Source: Phragmites australis (Eukaryota; Streptophyta; Magnoliopsida; Poales; Poaceae). From it: a stretch of 64,000 nt of DNA. The position numbers were made by a program, and so were the translations under genes. Under the pieces are notes generated by a model. The model was not told where the DNA came from, did no database searches, and saw only the letters and a list, made by a program, of their open reading frames with translations. Shown piece after piece: positions 40,902 to 49,476 of the stretch. The first letter of the stretch is position 1. Each line of letters begins with the position of its first letter. The stretch covers positions 1,178,001 to 1,242,000 of the forward strand of contig NC_084924.1 of the NCBI RefSeq assembly GCF_958298935.1. The letters run 5' to 3'.

Positions 40902-43259
40902 ATGAGCTTCAAGGGGGCCAAGATGCCGAGCGCTCCGCCGAAGGGCGCGGGCGCCCTTGCCAAGTTGGTGCTGGTGGGCGGCACGCTGGCGTACGCCGGC
41001 CTCAACAGCTTCTACAACGTCGAGGGAGGCCACCGCGCCATCGTCTTCAACCGCCTCGAGGGCATCAAGGACAAGGTGAGCCACCTCGATCACGGCCGTG
41101 AAGTGGTGCGATGTGCGAATATGGCTGATTCGGCTTGGATTTGGCTTGCATTTCCTCGCAGGTGTACCCCGAAGGGACTCACCTGATCATCCCGTGGTTC
41201 GAGAGGCCCATTATCTACGACGTCCGCGCCCGCCCCAACCTCGTCGAGAGCACCTCCGGAAGCCGGGACCTCCAGATGGTAACGTGCCGTTCCTCCGATC
41301 CTTGTGTCTGGGAGCTGTTGTAGTTTACTAATTTTGCTACGAATGTGTGTATTTCCTTCTCGATTCGCATGCCTATCACTATATTTGTAGTGAATATACT
41401 GCTCAATGTGCGTACCTAACTATTACTTGTTTTCGGGACAAGGGATCTGCTTCTGGTCGGAATAGTTGAGATGATGTGGCTGCGGCTTGTAGGCAGCTTC
41501 TCTGGTTCTGAACTGATTGGCGTTTCGTGACATGTGGGTGGTTTGAATAGCTAATTTGGCACTGTCACTTCAAACCCTGGTTCTGTTGCAACTTACAGCA
41601 GGGACCTGCAATGAAGGAACTCAACATTGCAGGCTTAGCATCTATTTTGCGTATATCGCTCCACCACACCGAGAAGAGGTCTTAGCTAATTCACATTACC
41701 TCTTGTTATTTCAATCCTTCCATGTCCAATCGTGACCCTTGATCTGTCTGTGAACCGGAAAGGAGGTATGGTACTCAAAATCAACTTGTTACTCTGCCTT
41801 CCTATCTGACCAAACCTCTAAGGCGAGGATCCTCCTCGAGTTCTACCGGCACCCAGCCCACAAGTTTTTGTTCATCTCAGCTTAAGCACGCCCCTTGCTA
41901 GTTGTGGATCTAGCAACCCTGATAGCCTTTAGACTGTTACTAACTGAATGATTCATTTCGACCTGTATACCATTGTGCATTAATCTGTTCTGAGGGTGTC
42001 TTTGATTTTAGTAAACAGCCACTTACAAAGCGTATGCTAATTTGTGAGTGTTTTTTAACTTTTCAAAACCCTTAATCCTTTAATATTGCCAGTGAATCCA
42101 ACTTTTGGTTCATCACAATCATTGTCGTCACCATTTAAGATGGTTTGCTCATGTTTAATTGTATTTTGGAAGAAATAAAAACCCATACTGACCATGTGAG
42201 TTAGTTGTGTTGCAAGTTTCTTGTTTTGCACATGCACTGGAAAGTATATTGGCACTGCAATTCCTTTCTATATTTGATTTTGATACCAGTTAATAACTTG
42301 GACAGGTGAGAATTGGTCTTCGTGTTCTTACACGACCCATGCCAGATCAACTACCTAAAATCTACAGGAGCCTGGGGGAGAACTTCAACGAGAGAGTTTT
42401 GCCTTCAATCATTCATGAAACACTCAAAGCTGTGGTTGCGCAATACAATGCCAGCCAGCTGATCACACAGAGAGAGGTATCATTTCATGTGTTTAGATAT
42501 GCTCCCTAGATAATAGCTGATCTTACTAGGATTGCAGGATATTATGATAACGATAACAACTCATGCATCCAATGCAGGCTGTAAGCAGGGAGATTAGGAA
42601 GGTTCTGACTGAGAGGGCCAATAACTTCAATATTGCTCTGGATGATGTGTCCATCACAAGCCTCAGCTTTGGAAAAGAGTTTACTCATGCCATTGAAGCC
42701 AAACAGGTTGCTGCACAAGAAGCGGAGCGTGCCAAGTTCATTGTTGAGAAGGCTGAGCAAGACAAGAAAAGTGCAATTATCAGGGCACAGGTTAGCTTTC
42801 CTTTCTTGTATAAAAGCAATAAAGCATGTGTTGGTCTGACTTGTGCAAATGGGAAATGTATAAGCAATAGAAAAATAAAGTAGATTTTGGATGACTTTCA
42901 CCTACTTCCCTCGTAATTTTATCTGTTCGTAGTTTCAGTTTCTTACTAGAGGGATATTGGCAGTGTTCTTTGATGTGTCTTTGTATTTTTATATATGATC
43001 TTTGTATTTGTTGAGTCATGCTTGAATCTGAATCGCTATCTGTTTTGGACCTACATTTGAACAGGGTGAAGCTAAGAGTGCAGAGCTTATTGGTCAAGCC
43101 ATTGCCAACAACCCTGCTTTCCTCGCTCTCAGACAGATTGAAGCTGCAAGGGAGATCTCTCACACCATGGCTACCTCAAACAACAGGGTGTACCTTGATT
43201 CCAATGACCTTTTGCTGGGACTCCAGCAGCTGAAAGTGGGGGGCAAACAAAAGAAGTGA
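40902..43259 (+). CDS. Prohibitin (type II, PHB2-like)
   Basis: Prohibitins form ring complexes in the mitochondrial inner membrane that scaffold proteases and stabilise respiratory assemblies. Five exons: 40902-41075, 41162-41278, 42306-42476, 42578-42790 and 43065-43259, all phase 0, giving 289 aa. The N-terminal anchor is [20 protein letters not shown] (residues 19-38). The SPFH/PHB domain follows: [58 protein letters not shown] and [20 protein letters not shown]. The C-terminal coiled coil contains [20 protein letters not shown] and [13 protein letters not shown]. The end is LKVGGKQKK. Length and motifs match type II plant prohibitins (Arabidopsis PHB1/2/6 group). The 1027-bp second intron holds nothing recognisable. 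The gene is intact. Confidence 0.95.
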
Positions 43260-44925
43260 AATGATTATCCAGTTGTTTGATAGTTACTGTCCGACGTCCA
43301 TGGAAGAGTGGTTTAAGAGGAATACTATGTCTTCAATGTAGTTTCTGTCGAAGGTTTTATCTGATCCAGAACACACGTGAAAACGAACCCTTTGTTGCCG
43401 CAGTTTTATGGGGCAACTTGCAAGTGCAATGGTAGCTGGTATTTTTGCTGTTCAAATCACTGGAGGAAGTTTGTTGTGAATGTTGTTGCTTCTGGGAATG
43501 ATTTGCTGGTATCTTTAATGCTTGGTTCTTGGGTAATGTCCCACCTATGAGCATTCTGGTGCCTCCATACGATGAGAAACAGGAACCCATAATAAGCTGG
43601 CTACTGAGGTCACACTCATGAAATGAACTGATTAGTTTTTTTTTAAGTGTTACCAACCCACGACCCTAGATACAATTGCAGGATTCAGTGTGCATCAACG
43701 CATGAAGAGGCCGGACACTACCATACCCAGGAGAAAACACGAGCGGGGCACCAGTGTGAGCAGTAATATGCAATAGGAAAAATACCTTCGTATTTTGTAC
43801 GCAAATTAGCTTTCCAGTGTTGAATTCATTCAAAAGTTCAAATAAAGTATATTCTTTCTAAGTTGCAAATAAGTGACATTTTAGACATTAGCGTGGTTTC
43901 TTTCGAAAAGAAAACGACATTATCACATTAGCATGGTTGTTTAGCCATCCGCAAAAGAGAATATAGCCTAGCTTAGGCTTGACAAGATGTTTTAACTTCA
44001 AATGTGCATAAATAAAAGCTTATTATACAAACGCTTGGAAGGAAAATACATAAATAAAGCTTATTATAAATGTGCATGCTATGAAAAATTTAGTTGCCCC
44101 CAAATGGGACAATGAAATGCAGGCACGTCATTTTTGTGATGGACCGCATTAAGCCGCGACCGTCACAGAGAGAGCAACCTACATGGAGTCTAGTTTTTAA
44201 AGCAAAATCGACCACTGATTATTGTAGGGTCCTAATCCACCACTGATTATTTACTTCCATATGTCATCCTTGGCGGTTCCTGAAAGATTAACAAAAGCAT
44301 TCGATTTAAATAAGAAAATGCAGAATCAAACTTCACATTGTAGCCTCATGAGTTGCTCGTCTATAATCGTGTCTATCAATGAAGAAATATACCTATCGGA
44401 TTGAGCTAAAGGACAACGTCCATGATAATATAGCTTGGAACTGAAGGCTCTCGCGCTTGAGGGCAAGCGCAATTTCAAGGGGAATCGTCATGGCTTAAGC
44501 TGATCCGACGGCTCAGAGTGTTATGGACCGATTCGCCTGTGATCGACGGCTCCCATAGCTTCTTCCTCTCAGCGCTTTTGCCAGGTCGGATTAGACACAG
44601 TTAAACGTTCTTACCGTTTCTGTTATTTTAGTTAAGCTTCGGGTAAACTCGACAGTATCGTACGGTCGAGATTAAGCAGGGGACACCCAAGCTCTCGTCC
44701 TTATCCCTCGCCGGCGAGCCCTGGCGAGCTCCCGAGTCTTGCGTTTTGCGGTGGTGCTCGTTCGATCCGGCCGGAGAGTCTCGCCTATTTTTTCTTTTCG
44801 CACGGCAGGGCAGATCGGTTGGTTACAGTCCGACTCCGACGTCGCTTCTGTCTCCATCAGTCAGACTGACTTGCCACCTCATAGCCGCGGAGGGCGGGCG
44901 AGGCTCAGCGGCGACCGGCGAGGGC

Positions 44926-45010
44926 GCGCATCTTTGTGGCGCCACAGCTCCGGGAAGCAACAACACCACGGGCGCGGTCTCCGCCACGTGCATCGAGAAT
45001 CCGACATTTT
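44926..45010 (-). pseudogene. Relic of epoxide hydrolase exon 1
   Basis: On the minus strand this reads TCTCGATGCACGTGGCGGAG, encoding SMHVAE. Then comes GTGGTGTTGTTGC, then TTCCCGGAGCTGTGG, then CGCCAC followed by AAGATG. Intact exon 1 at 53387-53695 has the same words in the same order (SMHVAEAGG, AVVFLHGFPELWYSWRHQM), with longer spacing between them. About 60 codons of gap and small deletions have removed the reading frame. The relic lies roughly 270-350 bp before the NAC-like start codon. Confidence 0.7.
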
Positions 45011-45149
45011 GTTGGCCTCCCTCCGCTCGGCTGTCGCCTGCGCACTGCTGCTCTTGACTGGGAGAGCAACTTAACGGTTTGTTACAATCCGAAGTTGCTG
45101 CTGCCGCGCTTAAGAGCAATCCGCATGCAGTCCGCCAGTTCGTCCGTGG

Positions 45150-45157
45150 ATATAAAA
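45150..45157 (+). promoter_or_regulatory. TATA box of the NAC-like gene
   Basis: TATAAAAG sits 118 bp before the ATG at 45276, in a GC-rich context, a usual distance for a short plant 5' leader. A CACGTG G-box core lies at 44985-44990, inside the epoxide-hydrolase relic. Confidence 0.6.
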
Positions 45158-45275
45158 GGGGAGGCAGGGCAGCGCAGTGTCGTCTCCTTCCATAACGATC
45201 ATCTAGTTTTCCAAAGATTTCGATCCAGTCGATCGACTCACTCGACTCGTCGAGTCGACAACTCCATCGATCAAG

Positions 45276-46685
45276 ATGGACTACCTCTTCTCCCCTTCCG
45301 CTGAAAGCCTCATCAGCCGCTACCTCCGCTCCAAGATCGCCGGCGAGCCCCACGACGCCTCCAGCTTCATGCACGACGTCGACGTCTACACCGACCACCC
45401 CTACGAGCTCGTGCGCAACCGCGCCCCCGCGCTTGGCACCGGCGACGGAGACGGCCGAATCTGGTACTTCTTCAGCCCCGTGCACTACGTCGGTGGCAAG
45501 AACACGTCCGGGCGCCGCGGCGGGTCCCGGAAGCGGTCAAGAACCGTCGGCGCCAACGGCAAGCTAGGAACCTGGCACTCCGAGGGAAAAAAGAAGACGA
45601 TGGAAGGAAGCGCCGCCGGCGGGTACGTAGAGAACTTCTCGTACCACGAGAGGACGGCGTCGGGGTTCGTCAAGCCGGGCTGGCTGATGGTCGAGTATGG
45701 CATCTTAGAAGAAGACGGCGGCTGCAACATCGTCCTATGCAAGGTGTACAAATCGCCTCGGGGGCCTGGCTCGGACGTACCGTTTCCCCGCACATCGGCG
45801 TCGTCGGGCTGCAAGAGGAAGGCAGATGTCGTCGAACACCTCGAGGCTCCACGCACACCCAGCTTCTGGCCGCGACAGCGAACGCACGGAGACGACGACG
45901 ACGACTGCATGCTATTCGCGGATAGCCTGGAACGCGACATGTCAGACGATCGTGCGGCGCCAGCGTACCAAGAGTCAGAACCCATGTCTAGAGGCGAGCT
46001 CGCGGCGCCGGCGTACCAAGAGACACAGCACATGTCGGGAGGCGGTGAGCCTTCGGCGTCGGCGTTCCAGGAGACAGAGCACGTATCGGGAGGTGAGGCG
46101 CAGCTCGCACCAAGCGCGGGCGACCTGAGCGGACTGCCGTGGTTGCAACAGTTCATGGAGACCGACGACGACGAGGTGGTCATCCAACTCCCCCACGATT
46201 TCAGCTACGAGCGATATCTGCTGGGAGACGACCAGCCGGGCGCCGTGCTGCCAAGCGCTGCTCAGCCGGAGGATGCCGCCGTTACATGCGCCCAGACGTC
46301 ACAACATGGTCCCCCAGAAGAGGACATGATTGAGTTCAGCCTTGACGAGTTGATGGGTTCTTCGGCGTCCGGCGCGTGCAGCGGCTTGCAAAATCTAATC
46401 ACTGATGACGACGACGACGACGTGATGTTGTGCGGCTTGTCGTGTCCACCTGCGAACGACGACAAGATCGAGTTCATGGATGCTGGGGTAATCGTTGAGG
46501 AGCTGCTCGCTTCTTCCACGCCCGGCGAGTGCAGCGCCTTGCAAAGTCCACTCACTGACGACGACGTGATGTTGTGCGGTCTGGCATGTCCGCCGATGGA
46601 TCGTGCCTGCGTAGAGCAGCTATTCTCGGCGCCCCCTGAGCGGTTTGATCCTTCCTACGTGGAGGAGCTGCTCTCGGATCTCTAG
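45276..46685 (+). CDS. NAC-like transcription factor, intronless, acidic repeats
   Basis: NAC proteins are plant transcription factors with an N-terminal DNA-binding domain and a variable activation tail. This single exon encodes 469 aa. The NAC domain is divergent: the usual LPPGFRFHP start is replaced by MDYLFSPSAESLISRYLRSK (subdomain A). Then follow VDVYTDHPYELV (B), GRIWYFFSPVHY and RKRSRTVGANGKLGTWHSEG (C/D), and YHERTASGFVKPGWLMVEYG (D/E). The tail is acidic and modular. Three units of about 16-17 residues (APAYQESEPMSRGE, APAYQETQHMSGGGE, ASAFQETEHVSGGE) lie near residues 227-276. Two units of about 45 residues share IEF, SGLQ/SALQ, TDDD and VMLCGL.CPP. The protein ends DPSYVEELLSDL. 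A TATA box lies 118 bp upstream. I see no intron although most NAC genes have two. Related lineages of divergent intronless NACs exist in grasses. Confidence 0.8.
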   Translation: MDYLFSPSAESLISRYLRSKIAGEPHDASSFMHDVDVYTDHPYELVRNRAPALGTGDGDGRIWYFFSPVHYVGGKNTSGRRGGSRKRSRTVGANGKLGTWHSEGKKKTMEGSAAGGYVENFSYHERTASGFVKPGWLMVEYGILEEDGGCNIVLCKVYKSPRGPGSDVPFPRTSASSGCKRKADVVEHLEAPRTPSFWPRQRTHGDDDDDCMLFADSLERDMSDDRAAPAYQESEPMSRGELAAPAYQETQHMSGGGEPSASAFQETEHVSGGEAQLAPSAGDLSGLPWLQQFMETDDDEVVIQLPHDFSYERYLLGDDQPGAVLPSAAQPEDAAVTCAQTSQHGPPEEDMIEFSLDELMGSSASGACSGLQNLITDDDDDDVMLCGLSCPPANDDKIEFMDAGVIVEELLASSTPGECSALQSPLTDDDVMLCGLACPPMDRACVEQLFSAPPERFDPSYVEELLSDL

Positions 46686-46835
46686 ATACACGATGCACCT
46701 TTTGATGCACAGACTAGCTTAGGTTTAGCCCAGGGCAGCAAGTTGTACAAATCGATTACTGTATCTATTCGTTGATTCTTGTAACCCTTGCGTTGTCGTG
46801 GGAATGTATGATCTGATTGCGCTAAAGCAGGCATT

Positions 46836-47655
46836 ATTGTTGTTTTAGCAGTTGTTTCAATTGTTGTCAATTATTTGCTTTCTTGCAAATGATCTGATTG
46901 TGCTATGATTCTCTTGGCAAAAAAACTCAGACGATGGTATGCAGGAACATGCACGTGAATGATCCCCGTTCACCTCCCTCCTCGCCGTGTTTAGCGTCTC
47001 GGACGCCGCCGCCGAGTGCCCCCGCATCCACGCCAAGATCGCCGTGGAGCTCAGCGCCAAAGCGGACGCGACGACGGCCTCCTCCGCGTCCATCACCAGC
47101 GCAGGGTGGAGTGGTGCGAGGTGCAAGGAGCTTAAGGCACAGCACGTCGAGGTGCTCGTGGCTGGATGTGGATCCCCGACGCGCTCAATGGGGTGTACAC
47201 TTGCCGCTACGGGGTCAGCTGAGTATGGAGCAAGTCCACCGCTATCGTTGACCGCCTCGACACACTACTCTTCGAGGGCGCCACGCCGCTGCAACAGGTA
47301 CTGGACTTCTTCCCCTCTTTCTTGTCTCGGGGACAATGGAAAGATGACCTATTTTGTTGAAATGAGGTCTGCGATATGACTGTTTAGGAGGAACTAATAG
47401 TTGGTAGATTTGGGTACTTAACACTTAGAGAGATTAAATTGGTGATAAATTCTGATCTTTGCGTGATGATCTAGCAAATGACATGTGGGGTGAACGTTGA
47501 TATTACTCGGTGCTATTTTATTGCAAGGCATTATTTTTGTTTTAACAATTGTCGCAATTGTTGTCAATTATTTGCTTTCTTGCAAACGATCTGATTGCGC
47601 TACGATTTTCTTGGCCAAAATCTCGACGATGGTATGTAGGAACATGCATGCTCGC
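46836..47655 (+). repeat. Direct repeat pair downstream of the NAC-like gene
   Basis: Copies at 46836-46960 and 47525-47655 share ATTGTTGTCAATTATTTGCT, TTCTTGCAAA, GATCTGATTG and CGACGATGGTATG, with about 85% identity by eye. They bracket a GC-rich 500-bp segment. Confidence 0.75.
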
Positions 47656-47884
47656 CGAAATAGCTATTGCACGAACCAAACGAATAATGTACACAGATAA
47701 TGGCATTTCTACCAAACCATGACGATTTACAGGATGGAGATCTTTTAACAGTGTAAATAATTAAGCAGGTTGCCCGCACAAAATTTGTAACTTGGCAAGG
47801 GCCAGAGTGCCCATGATAATACATCGCTCACGCAATCCATGTGCATGTCTGAAACCTGAGCGCCCTCCAGTTTCTAGCTACCGT

Positions 47885-47995
47885 TCAAAAATCGAGTTCA
47901 TGTATGCCGGGGTAACATCGTCCAGACGTCACATGTTCCACCTGCGAATTGAACGAGCTGCTCGCTTCTTTGGCTCCTGCAAATTCATGGTGATA
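47885..47995 (+). pseudogene. Decayed partial copy of the NAC-like 3' coding region
   Basis: AAAATCGAGTTCATGTATGC, CGGGGTAA, CCAGACGTCAC, CCACCTGCGAA and GAGCTGCTCGCTTCTT all match words in 46280-46520 of the NAC-like gene (IEFMDAGVIVEELLASS and neighbours), though in changed order and spacing. No frame remains. It suggests a former tandem duplicate. Confidence 0.6.
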
Positions 47996-48349
47996 TTGAT
48001 CTGCTTGCGCTTTGATCGTTTCTTCTTGCAAATTCATGGTGGTCTGGGCACCAAACCACAAGCATGTAAGTACAAATGAACACACGAGCCGCCTCTCAAC
48101 TACCTTTTGTTCTTCTGGGAAGTTAAACATAGTACTGTGTCCCTGTTGTCTAAACCTTCGTATGGCTGTATTTCGCTACTCCCTGCATGTCGCCTTAGGT
48201 CTATGTTTATGAGTTCGATATACGCTCTATGTCTGATTCTGCGGTTGTAAAACTACATACTAGTGATTTCTGTTAATATCTTAATAGAAATAGAATATCC
48301 CTACGTACGAAAACAATAGAACACATGAGCAAACGCTCCACAATAGCAC

Positions 48350-48491
48350 TTAAAAGGCGAACGGGCTCATAGCCCGGTGGCAAAATCCCAGGAAAGGATC
48401 GAGCCGGCCGGAGGTTCGAACCCTCGAACTCGTACAACTCTGCCTCCAATAAAACCGTAGAAATAGATTTCACTGTTCAAACAAAAAAAAA
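48350..48491 (+). mobile_element. tRNA-derived SINE
   Basis: A box A-like TAGCCCGGTGG (48370-48380) and a box B GGTTCGAACCC (48413-48423) are spaced 32 bp apart, as in RNA polymerase III promoters of tRNA-derived SINEs. The element ends in an A-run (48483-48492). A target duplication ACAATAGCAC flanks it at 48340-48349 and 48492-48501. The sequence does not fold as a full tRNA. I cannot name the SINE family. Confidence 0.75.
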
Positions 48492-48625
48492 ACAATAGCA
48501 CCCAAAGAAGCAAAAAAAAACCTCTAGTTCAGGCCCAACTTATATGGTGTATAAGTAGACGCAAGTTTCTTTCATTTTTTCTCCTTTGGTTGAGTCTTTT
48601 TCAGGATAACGCGAAGAAATAATTG

Positions 48626-48700
48626 TTTTTTTTTTTTTTTGCACGTGAGAACTGTCTTTCCATTAAGCGAGGATAAAACAGAGTACATGGATTATTAGCA
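48626..48700 (-). mobile_element. Possible LINE 3' end, antisense
   Basis: A run of 15 T (48626-48640) is followed by GCACGTGAGAACTGTCTTTC and then AAAACAGAGTACATGG. On the minus strand this is a TACTCTGTTTT-type 3' end leading into a poly-A, a layout seen for grass LINEs. No coding remnant was recognised, so this is tentative. Confidence 0.3.
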
Positions 48701-49476
48701 AGGTAGGACTATAAAACTAACCTGAAAAACAGAGCAAAGTAATAAAGGAAAGACTACCCTAAACCTGAAGGACACATCTAATTAAATAATGGCTTGACGA
48801 AAACCTGATAACAGAGATCTACAACAGGCGATAACAGAGACTGTGCATAGACCCATTCTTTTTTTTTTCTGAGAATATATACATCCAGTTTAATAGCCGA
48901 TAGAAGCATTCCACCCAAAACCAGACTACACCACTTGATAGCCAAAAAAAGGACTCACAGCCCATACCAAGCTACCACATGTGAGTCGTCTACTACTAAA
49001 AAAAAAAACATCTTAGTGAAACACATAAAAAGTAAATTTAGTGTTTGATCCCTGATGAGTTAGAACAATCACTTTCACTAACCATCTAAGCCAATACTTG
49101 ATCCTCACGTAGGAATTCGATTGGTTATGTAAAAACAAAAAAAAAAAGTATGTTTCTCCACTAGGTGCAACGATATTGTCCCTTTCACCATCCCATCACA
49201 CATCACTTCTGTTTGCAACGAGAACTAGGGTACTGGGCATTGCAAAGCATGTTTTAGGAGACCAACACATCATGCCACGTACATTGAAATTTCGAACACA
49301 ATATTCCACGCGGAAATGAATTACATTAACGACCATGCATGCAGTAGCTTGTTCCACGACAAGGGAAGAAATGTACGAGTCTGTACCACACTACACAGTA
49401 CACACATATGATGCACGTGTCCATCCATGATCCATCAATCGGTTGAGTTGGGCATGCGACCGGTCGAGCTGATGGA

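Larger units (their letters stand above)
43260..45275. other. Intergenic region between prohibitin and NAC-like gene
   Basis: About 400 bases of prohibitin 3' flank are followed by AT-rich spacer. From about 44640 a GC-rich block forms the 5' region of the NAC-like gene. Within it, 44926-45010 read on the minus strand is a decayed fragment of epoxide-hydrolase exon 1. Confidence 0.45.
46686..49476. other. Region between NAC-like gene and epoxide hydrolase
   Basis: It holds a direct repeat of about 115 bp (46836-46960 and 47525-47655), a decayed partial copy of the NAC-like 3' coding region (47885-47995), a SINE (48350-48491), a poly-T LINE-like tail (48626-48700) and EH 3' flank. A GC-rich segment at 46970-47300 has codon-like sequence (IVDRLDTLLFEGATPLQQ before a GT) with an internal stop; I do not recognise it. 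Confidence 0.45.

Noticed and set aside
44823..45485. 220-aa minus-strand open frame across the NAC-like promoter and start
   Set aside because: It overlaps the NAC-like coding start in antisense and has no splice or family support. Only the short EH exon-1 relic within it is meaningful.
45485..46183. 232-aa minus-strand frame with Ser/Cys-rich repeats
   Set aside because: It is the complement of the NAC-like tail repeats, not an independent gene.
48361..48425. Possible tRNA gene because of clear A and B boxes
   Set aside because: No acceptor stem or anticodon arm can be paired, and an A-tail plus target duplication mark it as a SINE.
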